From contig JAITEX010000119.1 of NCBI GenBank assembly GCA_031281765.1, positions 1-13,180 on the forward strand: DNA of 13,180 nt, given 5' to 3'. The notes beneath the pieces are model-generated. The model did no database searches. It was not told the origin of the DNA and saw nothing but the letters and a program-made list of their open reading frames with translations. How positions within the stretch are numbered: position 1 is the first letter of the stretch; every line of letters begins with the position of its first letter. Positions 1 to 6,348 of the stretch are shown here, piece after piece. Origin of the DNA: Eubacteriales Family XIII. Incertae Sedis bacterium. GTDB taxonomy: Bacteria > Bacillota > Clostridia > Peptostreptococcales > Anaerovoracaceae. The position numbers and the translations under genes were made by a program.

Positions 1-1
1 G

Positions 2-721
2 CATTATTACGCGAAGTCCCCTGTGGAAAAAGCCGAGGGCATCTATCCGCAAGCAGCGTATCAGGGCGACCTTGTGCGCAGACCCGTCGTCATCGAAACC
101 GATGAGGCGAAAGCCGACAGAGTCGGCGCGGCTATAAAAAAGAGAATATCCGCCCATGATTTGCGCCGCGTCTATTACGCGTTTCATACGGAGACGCCCG
201 AAAAAGAAATGCTGTTGCTGCGGTATATCCGCCTCGGCTTCCGGCGCGGCGCGGCCACCTATCTCCTGTACGGCGACCCGACCGTGTGCGCGGTGCGGAA
301 AGCCGAGCAAAGGCTCGGCAATGAGGTCCACCGCCTCTGCGGGCTCATACGGTTTTCGGTCGTGAACGATAGCATACTGTACGCGGCGGTAGAACCGGAC
401 AATGACGTGCTTGAATTTCTCGCGCCCCATTTCTCGGACCGGTTCCATGCGGACCCCTTTATTATTCATGACCGGAAAAGAAAAAAGGCCCTCGCATGCG
501 CGCGCCGGGAATGGTATATTACGGATTTTGACGATGCCGGGCTGTTTGAGAAAGCCGGGGACGAGGATGCGGTGCGCGCGCTCTGGCGCGGGTATTTCGA
601 CGCGATGGCCATACGTGAACGTACGAACCCGAAATGCCAGCGGAATTTCATGCCGGTGCGTTACTGGAAGCATATTACCGAGGTGCAGGCTGTGGCCGGC
701 GGAATGCCGGATGGATTTTAA
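2..721 (+). CDS. TIGR03915/DUF4130-family putative DNA metabolism protein, 5'-partial
   Basis: The reading frame is open from base 2, before the first possible start (GTG at 23), and residues before that GTG (YYAKSPVEKAEG) already fit the family, so the true start lies upstream of the window and about 20-30 N-terminal residues are missing. Recognisable stretches are the N-terminal segment around AYQGDL, the KKRIS...LRRVYYAFHTE segment, the block with HRLCGLIRF, EPDNDVLEFLAPHF and FIIHDRKR, and the C-terminal signature IRERTNPKCQRNFMPVRYWK. Members of this family are usually encoded next to a radical SAM protein annotated as a DNA modification or repair enzyme (TIGR03916), which would be expected just upstream; the biochemical role is not established. 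The stop TAA overlaps the stop of the convergent gene. Family assignment is from remembered motif order, fairly sure; function is open. Confidence 0.85.
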   Translation, partial: HYYAKSPVEKAEGIYPQAAYQGDLVRRPVVIETDEAKADRVGAAIKKRISAHDLRRVYYAFHTETPEKEMLLLRYIRLGFRRGAATYLLYGDPTVCAVRKAEQRLGNEVHRLCGLIRFSVVNDSILYAAVEPDNDVLEFLAPHFSDRFHADPFIIHDRKRKKALACARREWYITDFDDAGLFEKAGDEDAVRALWRGYFDAMAIRERTNPKCQRNFMPVRYWKHITEVQAVAGGMPDGF

Positions 722-1134
722 AGTGCGGTCCGGGCGGGAGAAGCGGAGGGACGGATATAGTTTTGCAGGTGAAAATAGGTTTCGAGTATCAGTTTCAGGC
801 AGAGCCCGTTCTGGCGCTCCTTATCTCCGGCGGTGATGTCGCGGCAGTCATACGCGCCGAACCGCTCGCAGAACCAATCCATAAACTCGTCCTGCCATAC
901 GCTCGTCGCTTTTTGCGTATCACAGACGTGGAGAGCCGCTATGGCGCCCGCGAGCGAACCGCAAATCTCACCCCTGCCCATGCCGGAGCAAAAACCTGTC
1001 ATCGCGACAATCAAATCCTCGTTTTCTTTGCCGAGGTCTTCGAGCGACAATGACATTATTGCCTGGCTGCAGCAGTGGCCTTTCATCTTTTCTTTGCATA
1101 TTCTTTCTGTTTGTTCGTTCTGGTTCATGTTCAT
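718..1134 (-). CDS. C_GCAxxG_C_C family (DVU_1555-like) small redox/metal protein
   Basis: This 138-residue cysteine-rich protein has Cys13, the Cys21-Cys22 pair in GHCCSQA, then TGFCSGMGRGEICGSLAGA (Cys49 and Cys58), and later Cys71, Cys89, Cys97 and Cys112. The FxGGMGxGxxCGxLxGA-like block followed by FxxRFGxxxC is the signature of the C_GCAxxG_C_C family, small anaerobe proteins of unknown function thought to bind a metal or take part in redox chemistry. No signal peptide or membrane segment is visible, so it should be cytoplasmic. Two ATG codons lie at the start (1134 and 1128) with only a weak ribosome site upstream. It is the last gene of the leftward cluster, 84 bp after the MarR gene, and its TAA stop (718-720) overlaps the stop of the convergent DNA-metabolism gene. 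The final residues IRPSASPARTAL look like a non-conserved tail. Confidence 0.85.
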   Translation of the reverse strand: MNMNQNEQTERICKEKMKGHCCSQAIMSLSLEDLGKENEDLIVAMTGFCSGMGRGEICGSLAGAIAALHVCDTQKATSVWQDEFMDWFCERFGAYDCRDITAGDKERQNGLCLKLILETYFHLQNYIRPSASPARTAL

Positions 1135-1168
1135 GTTATATCCGCTTATTTGTTTATCCTCTACTATA

Positions 1169-1197
1169 TATATACCCGTTTTTTCGCGTTTTAAACA
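1169..1197 (-). promoter_or_regulatory. possible promoter for the C_GCAxxG_C_C gene
   Basis: On the minus strand the AT-rich gap contains TATATA (1169-1174) preceded, after 17 bases, by TGTTTA (1192-1197). The -35 match is poor and the TA run makes the -10 ambiguous. The 84-bp gap is wide enough for a separate promoter, but readthrough from the MarR gene is equally possible. Confidence 0.25.
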
Positions 1198-1218
1198 TTA
1201 TGAGAATATTGAATTTTC

Positions 1219-1695
1219 CTATTTCACTCTCGACCACTCGGCGATGAACCAGTCGTCGAGTTTTGACAGGGATTTTAGCAGGACGGCTTTCTCCTCCGGG
1301 GTCAGCGTACCGATAGCCGCATTCACCATATTACGGTGAAATTCCTCGTGAATGCGGAACTCCTCGCAGCCAGCGTCCGTCAGGTGCAGCTTGACGATGC
1401 GCCGGTCCTTCGCGTCGCGTTCCCGCTTCACAAATCCCTTTGCCTCGAGTTTGTTCATAGCTGTCGTCAGGGCGCCGACACTGATTTTCAGGCCCCGCGC
1501 CACCTGCGTCATCGTGCGGGGCTTTCCTTCGCCGATTTCGCGGAGTACGTGGAGTTCCGAGATGGAGAGCATATGCTTTGATTCTTCCGCAATGGCCTTC
1601 TCCTCGATTTTGAATGTCGTAATAAACAGACGCGCTAATATTTCGTCTACCGTCTTTTCGTCCGTATGATTCGCCTGGTCTTCCGGATAGTTCAT
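1219..1695 (-). CDS. MarR family winged-helix transcriptional regulator
   Basis: A 158-residue protein of typical MarR length. An N-terminal dimerisation helix region (about 15-40) is followed by the winged helix: SISELHVLREIG (44-55), TMTQVARGLKISVGALTTAM (61-80, the recognition helix region), NKLEAKGFVKR, and the basic wing RERDAKDRRIVKLHLTDAG (91-109), then a C-terminal helix. It should bind palindromic DNA as a dimer and respond to a small ligand. The start ATG at 1695 is supported by GTGAGG seven or so bases upstream, within the 21-bp gap after the crotonase gene. The tight spacing suggests cotranscription with the crotonase; MarR proteins beside fatty-acid or acyl-CoA genes (FabT-like) often control them, so control of this cluster is a reasonable inference. 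The ligand is unknown. Confidence 0.92.
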   Translation of the reverse strand: MNYPEDQANHTDEKTVDEILARLFITTFKIEEKAIAEESKHMLSISELHVLREIGEGKPRTMTQVARGLKISVGALTTAMNKLEAKGFVKRERDAKDRRIVKLHLTDAGCEEFRIHEEFHRNMVNAAIGTLTPEEKAVLLKSLSKLDDWFIAEWSRVK

Positions 1696-1716
1696 AGCCT
1701 CACGTTCACATTGCCC

Positions 1717-2508
1717 CTATTTTGCCTGCCACGCGGGCGGGCGCTTCTCGAGGAAGGCCGTCATGCCTTCGACCCGATCCTCGCTGCCGAACACGATGGA
1801 CATGGCCTCTGCTTCGAAGGCTACGGCTGTGCGCAGGTCCGCCTCGTAGCCGGTGTTTATCGCAACCTTCGCCATGCGGATGGCGAGCGGCGCCTTCTTC
1901 AGGATTTCCCGCACAAATTCCTCCGCGCGTTCGAGCAGTTCTTCATGCGGATAAACCTTTTCGACAAGCCCGATGGAAAGCGCCTCATCCGCGCCTATCG
2001 TGCCGCCGCCGAATATCAGATATTTTGCCATGCCCTTGCCGGCAAGCCGCGCCAAACGCTGCGTACCGCCGAAACCCGGAATAATGCCGAGCCCCACTTC
2101 GGGCTGCCCGAATTTCGCCTTTTCCGACGCGAACCGGATATCGCAGGCCATGGCGAGTTCCATCCCGCCGCCGAGCGCAAAGCCGTTGACTGCGGCGATA
2201 ACGGGTTTTTCGAGATCCTCTATCGTCTGGAAAGCGGCCTGCCCTTTTTTCATAAACGCGCGCCCCTCTACGGCTGAAAGCCTGCTCATATGCGCGATGT
2301 CGGCGCCGGCCACGAAGGAGCGGCCCTCGCCCGTCAAAATCACGGCGCCCACTTCATCGTCGTCGGCGATAGCCCTCATGACGCTCGCGATGTCGCGCAG
2401 CATATCCGCGTTCAGCGCGTTCAGCGCCTCCGGCCGGTGCGTCCGCACGATGATGTATCCGTCCTTTTTCTCCGTCAGGAGCGTTTCATAGTCTCTGTAT
2501 TCTGCCAT
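1717..2508 (-). CDS. Enoyl-CoA hydratase/crotonase family protein
   Basis: A full-length 263-residue crotonase-fold protein. The oxyanion-hole segments are FVAGADI (65-71) and FALGGGMELAMACD (110-123). Both acid/base glutamates of true hydratases are present: Glu117 in GGGMELA and Glu137 in FGQPEVGLGIIPGFGGTQRL, aligning with Glu144 and Glu164 of rat mitochondrial enoyl-CoA hydratase. The C-terminal trimerisation region ends in FLEKRPPAW, typical of the family. The expected reaction is reversible hydration of a short-chain trans-2-enoyl-CoA such as crotonyl-CoA, in the cytoplasm. ATG at 2508 has a clear AGGTGA ribosome site. The gene lies 48 bp after the fusion gene and 21 bp before the MarR gene. 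No other beta-oxidation or butyrate genes are in the window, so the pathway (degradation or fermentation) cannot be told from here. Confidence 0.93.
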   Translation of the reverse strand: MAEYRDYETLLTEKKDGYIIVRTHRPEALNALNADMLRDIASVMRAIADDDEVGAVILTGEGRSFVAGADIAHMSRLSAVEGRAFMKKGQAAFQTIEDLEKPVIAAVNGFALGGGMELAMACDIRFASEKAKFGQPEVGLGIIPGFGGTQRLARLAGKGMAKYLIFGGGTIGADEALSIGLVEKVYPHEELLERAEEFVREILKKAPLAIRMAKVAINTGYEADLRTAVAFEAEAMSIVFGSEDRVEGMTAFLEKRPPAWQAK

Positions 2509-2556
2509 ACTGTCACCTCATACCACAATTTACTTCTGAATAATAGCTTACCACAT

Positions 2557-3978
2557 TTACCGCGGTTTTCCCGCGGGATCGAGCGGGATGCAGCGCGGAA
2601 TTTCTTTGTATAATGTCGCCTCGAGCGGCGTTCCCGTATAGACCGAAATGACCGCCCTGATAGGCCCCGCGTGTGTAACGACAATAATATCGCGCGCTCC
2701 CGTTTCGGCCGCAAACAGCCTGCGCAGCGTGCGCAGTACGCGATACCGCATATCATAATAATTCTCGCCGCCGCTTTCTTTCCACGTGAGCAGGTTTTCG
2801 CCGCGCCGCTCGTACGCGTCGGGAAACTCCGTTTTGATGTCATCTATCAGGCGGCCGTCCCACGCGCCGAGGTCCATCTCCCGCAGTCCCGCAACACAGG
2901 GGGACGGTTCCTCTGTGCGATTTTGTATACAATTTGACACAAAGGAACCGTCCCCTCGTGTTACTCGTGTTAATCGGTCTGCGATGATGCGCGCGGTTTC
3001 CGCGGCCCGCGAAAGGTCGCTCGACACGATGCGCGCATTCCGGCTGACGCCGAGTTCGAGCAGGCGCCGCGCGGCGGCCTCCGCTTCCGCCCGCCCCGTT
3101 TCCGAAAGCGGCGCGTCCGTCTGGCCGAGAAATATCTTGCCCGAGTGCTGCCGTATCTCGCCGTGGCGCACGAAGATGGGGCGTCCGGCTCTGTCAAATA
3201 AGTCCCTTGACAATCCCGGCCCGTCGTCTTTCGCGAGCAACAGCAGGTCCTCGTAGTCCGCCGGCGTGTCCATGTCGAGTACCGCGCCCTCGTCACCGGT
3301 TTCGACAGGAACCACTTGTGCGCCGGCCGCGGCCAACGCGCCTTTCAACCCGCCGGCCGGAAAGCGAGCCAAAAATGAACCGTCCCCTTTTTGGCCCGGC
3401 CCGTCGTAGGCAATGATGGAGGGAATAAGCTCTGCGGGAATCAGTAGCGGGTGGCCCTTTTTGCCCAAAAACGCAGGGCAGTAGAGGGGAGGGAACCGGG
3501 ACGCCGGGCCTCCGCGCGCGTCGCCCTGAACTTTGCCTTTGGCCGCACCGTCCGCCGCGGCAATCAGCGACGCAACTGTTTTGCTTGACACGAGCGGCGT
3601 GTCGACCGGGAAGATCAGCGCGCCGTTCCCCGCCGCATTCTTCACAAGCGCCGCAAGCCCCGCCCGAACGGACGAAAACATTCCGTCAGCGTACGCTTCG
3701 TTGTATACCGTATGGAGAGAGAAAGGGGGCGGGGCAAAACCGTCACCCCGCTTCGCGGCGCCGGAACTATAGCGGCTGATAGCATCTTCTACCGCCGCGC
3801 GTTCATGCCCCGTCACCACGATGACATCCCGCACGCCCGCGGCCCGTATGCTGTCAAGAAGCCGGTACAGCGCAGGCTTCCCGTCCACGTCAAGCAGGGC
3901 TTTGAACGCGCCCATGCGCGACGAATAGCCCGCCGCGAGAATTACCGCTGTATAGATATTGTTATGCGCAGTTTCCAT
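2557..3978 (-). CDS. MobA-like nucleotidyltransferase fused to histidine phosphatase
   Basis: The 473-residue protein has two domains. Residues 10-250 are an NTP-transferase of the MobA/MocA (YgfJ-like) type: LAAGYSSRMGAFKALL (14-29) is the nucleotide-binding loop, PVDTPLV (124-130) carries the metal-binding Asp126, KKGHP (173-177) and DMDTPADY (235-242) are family motifs. Residues 268-445 are a histidine phosphatase: VRHGE (270-274, nucleophile His272), SDLSRAAETA (320-329), LREMDLGAWDG (365-375) and THAG (435-438, His436). Nucleotidyltransferase-phosphatase fusions of this kind occur in Clostridia; the substrate is not settled, and molybdopterin cytidylylation is only one option. Unusually, three non-family peptides interrupt it near residues 72-88, 196-208 and 337-363, each with a Gly-Asp-Gly and each coinciding with a DNA repeat of the GACGGTT type. 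Start ATG at 3978; the ribosome site is weak. Probably first gene of the leftward cluster. Confidence 0.9.
   Translation of the reverse strand: METAHNNIYTAVILAAGYSSRMGAFKALLDVDGKPALYRLLDSIRAAGVRDVIVVTGHERAAVEDAISRYSSGAAKRGDGFAPPPFSLHTVYNEAYADGMFSSVRAGLAALVKNAAGNGALIFPVDTPLVSSKTVASLIAAADGAAKGKVQGDARGGPASRFPPLYCPAFLGKKGHPLLIPAELIPSIIAYDGPGQKGDGSFLARFPAGGLKGALAAAGAQVVPVETGDEGAVLDMDTPADYEDLLLLAKDDGPGLSRDLFDRAGRPIFVRHGEIRQHSGKIFLGQTDAPLSETGRAEAEAAARRLLELGVSRNARIVSSDLSRAAETARIIADRLTRVTRGDGSFVSNCIQNRTEEPSPCVAGLREMDLGAWDGRLIDDIKTEFPDAYERRGENLLTWKESGGENYYDMRYRVLRTLRRLFAAETGARDIIVVTHAGPIRAVISVYTGTPLEATLYKEIPRCIPLDPAGKPR
2893..2962. repeat. Paired GGGGACGGTTC palindromic element inside a coding sequence
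   Basis: Two copies of the GGGGACGGTTC repeat face each other: GGGGACGGTTCCTCTGTG at 2900-2917 and its inverse at 2938-2955, differing at 1 of 18 positions. The symmetry centre (2927/2928) is also the centre of a perfect TTGTATACAA palindrome at 2923-2932, and AACAC/GTGTT outer arms (2893-2897, 2958-2962) pair too; by my count 28 of 35 pairs match. The element falls in the histidine phosphatase domain (residues about 339-362) and stays in frame. A 9-bp tandem repeat CTCGTGTTA (2955-2972) adjoins the right end. Resembles REP-like or MITE-like elements known from Clostridia; mobility is inferred. Confidence 0.85.
3368..3395 (-). repeat. Single GGGGACGGTTC stem-loop element inside a coding sequence
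   Basis: Perfect 8-bp arms GCCAAAAA (3368-3375) and TTTTTGGC (3388-3395) enclose the 12-base loop TGAACCGTCCCC, the reverse of GGGGACGGTTCA. On the coding strand it reads through in frame as QKGDGSFLA in the nucleotidyltransferase domain (residues 195-204), splitting what would normally be a continuous DGxGGLK-type segment of the family. Confidence 0.8.
3729..3751 (-). repeat. Divergent GACGGTT stem-loop element inside a coding sequence
   Basis: Arms GCGGGG (3729-3734) and CCCCGC (3746-3751) enclose an 11-base loop whose coding-strand sequence is TGACGGTTTTG. Only the GACGGTT core is shared with the other two sites. It encodes KRGDGFAPP (residues 76-84), where the nucleotidyltransferase family normally has a short linker before VYNxxYxxGMFSS. 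The match is weaker than at the other two sites, so membership is likely but not certain. Confidence 0.5.
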
Positions 3979-4009
3979 ATTCCGATTTTACCATATGTGT
4001 GGCAATGTT

Positions 4010-4035
4010 ATTATATGGCCACCATCAACGAATCA
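4010..4035 (-). promoter_or_regulatory. possible leftward promoter for the fusion-gene cluster
   Basis: On the minus strand TATAAT (4010-4015) is preceded by TTGATT (4030-4035 would span 4030-4035; hexamer AATCAA on the plus strand is 4031-4036) with a short 14-15 base spacer. The -10 is perfect but the spacing is below the usual 16-18. It would start transcription about 25 bases before the ATG at 3978 and lie back to back with the hipB promoter. Confidence 0.3.
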
Positions 4036-4036
4036 A

Positions 4037-4065
4037 TTGACTTCAAAAACGAAATCTGATATAAT
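4037..4065 (+). promoter_or_regulatory. Sigma-A-type promoter of hipBA
   Basis: TTGACT (4037-4042), a 17-base spacer and a perfect TATAAT (4060-4065), with a TG at 4057-4058 giving an extended -10. Predicted start of transcription is near 4072, leaving a leader of about 29 bases before the hipB GTG. This is among the best promoter matches in the window. Confidence 0.8.
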
Positions 4066-4085
4066 GAATTCAATAACGAAGTCAA
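4037..4085. promoter_or_regulatory. Candidate HipB operator: inverted repeat around the promoter
   Basis: TTGACTTC (4037-4044) and GAAGTCAA (4078-4085) are exact reverse complements, 33 bases apart. The left arm contains the -35 hexamer and the right arm lies at the start of the transcript, next to the ribosome site. HipB-type antitoxins repress their own operons through palindromic sites, so these arms are good operator candidates. An AACGAA direct repeat (4048-4053, 4075-4080) and the palindrome TGAATTCA (4065-4072) lie between them and could be alternative sites. Confidence 0.5.
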
Positions 4086-4100
4086 AGGAGCCGGTGAGAA

Positions 4101-4331
4101 GTGAAACTGAAAACGAAAATAAATGATGCGTATACATTAGGGCAGGTCCTGCAGCAAGGCCGTCTTCTACGCGGTGTCAGTCAGCGGGAAATGGCGAAGC
4201 TGCTTGGTACAGGCCAAAAGTGGGTCTGGGAAATGGAACAGGGAAAACAAGGGCTTCTTATGAACAGGTTATTCCGAATGCTTGAAGAGACCGGAGTTAC
4301 CCTTTACGCCGAATTCGAAACAGAGGCATAA
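4101..4331 (+). CDS. hipB: HipB-like XRE-family antitoxin/repressor
   Basis: A 76-residue protein made almost entirely of an XRE helix-turn-helix domain: LGQVLQQGRLLRGVSQREMAKLLGTGQ..VWEMEQGK, with the helix-turn-helix at about residues 27-48 and a C-terminal strand TLYAEFETEA like the one used by HipB for dimerisation. In known HipBA pairs it binds the operator as a dimer, represses the operon and neutralises HipA. Translation starts at GTG 4101; AAAGGAG (4084-4090) lies ten bases upstream. The hipA gene follows ten bases after the stop, with the usual hipB-hipA order. Like hipA it is more AT-rich than the flanking genes, suggesting acquisition. Confidence 0.88.
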   Translation: MKLKTKINDAYTLGQVLQQGRLLRGVSQREMAKLLGTGQKWVWEMEQGKQGLLMNRLFRMLEETGVTLYAEFETEA

Positions 4332-4341
4332 GGATGCGCAT

Positions 4342-5586
4342 ATGAATGAACTAACGGTAGAATTATACGGGAATAAAATCGGCTGCTTGATTCCGTATGC
4401 TCAAAAGTTTGACTTCAAGACCGATTTAGATGTATTTGAACATTATTCGCTCTTTTCACACGTTTTGAGTTTATCCGTGCCGCTCACTCCCGCTTATGCC
4501 TCGGCGCATCGAACACGCCGGTGGAATTTTTTCGCTGAAATACTTCCAGAAGGACGCAATCTGTCATGGCTTGCACAGATGGCAAGGGTCGGGATGGATG
4601 AAGTTTATGAATTATTGAAGCGTTTCGGAAAAGATATTGCCGGGGCTTTAACCATCTATGACCCGAATGAGGAAACCGCTTTCCACAGTCCCTCCGTTGA
4701 AAAATTGGACGCGATGGCAGTCCGTAGTCTACTCCAAAATACCGCGGCTGAGCCTCTTGCGAATTCACCGCTATCCGGGAAAACTTCGTTGGGGGGCGTG
4801 CAGCCGAAAATTGTACTCGCAAGAATCAACAGGTCTTGGCATAGAGTACATAACGGGTATCCGTCTACGCATATACTTAAACCTATTATGCCGGAATACC
4901 CCTCACTGGTTTTCGATGAAGCATTCTGCATGGATATTGCTCGCGTTGCCGGCCTTACTTCTCATCCTGTTTGGATAGAGGATTTTTCCGGCGTGACAGC
5001 ATTGGTTATAGAACGTTATGACCGAGATGAAGCCGTTCCGGAAAGACGGATTCATCAGGAGGATTTCAATCAGGCGCTTGGTGCGAGAGGGGATGAAAAA
5101 TATCAAGAACACGGAGGCAAGGTGTCGTATAAGCGAATTGCAGAAATGCTTGGAAGGTTTGGTTCGGAAGATGACGTTACCGGTTTAGCGGCTCAGATGA
5201 TATTTGCTGTTTGTATCGGCAACCTCGATATGCACGCAAAAAATATCAGCATATCACATTATCCCGATGAAACTATTAGCATAGCTCCCGCTTATGATTG
5301 TGTGCCGCTTCGCCATCAGGGTACCGACGGGCGTATGGCGCTCAGTATCGGCGGCGAATATCTGCACGCAAATCTGTCGAAAGAATTAATTGTTTCAGAA
5401 ATATTGTCATGGAAGAATGCCGCATTTCCCGATAAAACCGTAGCAGATGGTTTTGTGAATGAATGGCTTGAACGGATTGGCGTTGCCGCAGAGAATGTCG
5501 ATGAAATTTTCGGCATGTATCCCGATCTACGTCCTGACATCAATCGTTTTATGGACTGTCTGTTAAAAGGAAAACGAATCGGGTAA
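4342..5586 (+). CDS. hipA: HipA-like serine/threonine kinase toxin
   Basis: A 414-residue HipA-type kinase of near-standard length (E. coli HipA is 440). The N-terminal couple_hipA-like domain (1-105) has NFFAEILPEG (62-71). The Gly-rich loop SLGGVQPKIVLA (149-160) aligns with SVAGAQEKTALL of E. coli HipA, so Ser149 matches the autophosphorylated Ser150. Other kinase motifs are THILK (176-180, ATP-binding Lys180), LVIERYDR (221-228), QEDFNQ, the catalytic loop GNLDMHAKN (293-301, Asp296 and Asn301) and AYDCVP (317-322, Mg-binding Asp319). All key residues are present, so it should be active. In E. coli the target is glutamyl-tRNA synthetase, causing growth arrest; the target here is unknown. 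I chose ATG 4342 because AAGGA lies seven bases before it; an in-frame TTG at 4282 would overlap hipB by 50 bases. Ends 37 bases from the convergent GntR gene. Confidence 0.92.
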   Translation: MNELTVELYGNKIGCLIPYAQKFDFKTDLDVFEHYSLFSHVLSLSVPLTPAYASAHRTRRWNFFAEILPEGRNLSWLAQMARVGMDEVYELLKRFGKDIAGALTIYDPNEETAFHSPSVEKLDAMAVRSLLQNTAAEPLANSPLSGKTSLGGVQPKIVLARINRSWHRVHNGYPSTHILKPIMPEYPSLVFDEAFCMDIARVAGLTSHPVWIEDFSGVTALVIERYDRDEAVPERRIHQEDFNQALGARGDEKYQEHGGKVSYKRIAEMLGRFGSEDDVTGLAAQMIFAVCIGNLDMHAKNISISHYPDETISIAPAYDCVPLRHQGTDGRMALSIGGEYLHANLSKELIVSEILSWKNAAFPDKTVADGFVNEWLERIGVAAENVDEIFGMYPDLRPDINRFMDCLLKGKRIG

Positions 5587-5623
5587 TTCCTATCAAGACC
5601 GGATAGCGCGCTTGTGTAGGAAT

Positions 5624-6328
5624 CTAGTAATATATCATGCGGTTGCCGCCGATGCTGTCCGTGATGGATTCGTCGATCCACGCGATAGCGCCGGGAAGGT
5701 CGCGGTCGCGGATATAGGTCCAGAGTTTGTAGTTGTTTTCGTAGAGGGCTTCGATGCCGTACAGCGTGCAGAAGCGCTGCCACAGCGTGTAGACAGGGAC
5801 TTTGAAAGAAGTGAAGATGAGCGGTATCAGCGTATTTCCGGAGCGTACGGCGAGTTCGTGTTGGAAAGCGAAGGCGGCGTCGGCCGCCTCGGAACCGGAC
5901 GTTGCCGTTCGTATGCTCTCGATGTTTTGCCGCAGGGATTCTATCTCCTCATCGGTGATGTGCGGAATCAAAAGCTGTACGGCGAGGGTGTCGAGCGCGA
6001 TGCGCACCTCGAGGATCGAGCGTATCTCCGCGTCGCGGAAGCGCCCGCCGTTATAATTCATAATGGAGATGAGCGTCTCCATATTGCCTTCCTTACGATA
6101 ATCCGCGACAAAGGCGCCGACTCTCGGTTTGACCGTGAGAAACCCCTTCCGTTCCAGGTCCGAAATGCCGCCGTTTATAACGGAGCGGCTCACCTGCATG
6201 GACTGGGCAAGGTCCCGTTCCGGGGGCAGTTGCTCGCCCACGGACAGTTTGCCGGACAGTATCATTTCCACCAATTGCTGCACAAACAGTTCGCGCAGCG
6301 ACGGCGACGCCAATTTCGGGAATTTCAT
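5624..6328 (-). CDS. GntR family (FadR-like) transcriptional regulator
   Basis: A 234-residue regulator. Residues 8-72 form the GntR winged helix: LRELFVQQLVEMILSGKLSVG, LPPERDLAQSMQVSRSVIN, SDLERKGFLTVKPRVGAFV. The rest is an all-helical FadR/FCD effector domain; AVRSGNTLIPLIFTSFKVPVY resembles the ASGNPIYGLILNGFKGLY-type region of E. coli FadR, and the usual metal-binding DxxFH motif of other FCD regulators is altered (AFAFQHEL), which argues for a FadR-like ligand such as an acyl-CoA, though this is inference. Two starts are possible: ATG 6334 is only two bases from AGGAGG, while ATG 6328 has eight bases of spacing, so 6328 is preferred. Two TGGTNNNACCA sites in the divergent intergenic region fit this subfamily's operator, implying self-control and control of the operon at 6578. 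Confidence 0.9.
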   Translation of the reverse strand: MKFPKLASPSLRELFVQQLVEMILSGKLSVGEQLPPERDLAQSMQVSRSVINGGISDLERKGFLTVKPRVGAFVADYRKEGNMETLISIMNYNGGRFRDAEIRSILEVRIALDTLAVQLLIPHITDEEIESLRQNIESIRTATSGSEAADAAFAFQHELAVRSGNTLIPLIFTSFKVPVYTLWQRFCTLYGIEALYENNYKLWTYIRDRDLPGAIAWIDESITDSIGGNRMIYY

Positions 6329-6348
6329 GCGCATATCCTCCTTACCCC

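Noticed and set aside
2560..2576. CCGCGG-loop-CCGCGG hairpin at the 3' end of the fusion gene as a terminator
   Set aside because: The stem is good but there is no T-run on the minus strand after it, and the crotonase gene follows after 48 bp.
3480..3540. Possible fourth, degenerate repeat insertion encoding VQGDARGGPASRFPP
   Set aside because: The peptide looks extra for the family, but the DNA lacks the GACGGTT core and has only a weak inverted repeat.
4282..4341. N-terminal extension of hipA starting at TTG 4282
   Set aside because: It would overlap hipB by 50 bases, has no ribosome site, and ATG 4342 with AAGGA fits the HipA N-terminus (MNELTVELYG).
5586..5623. ATTCCTA/TAGGAAT inverted repeat between hipA and the GntR gene as a bidirectional terminator
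   Set aside because: Seven pairs around a 24-base loop with no T-tract on either side is too weak.
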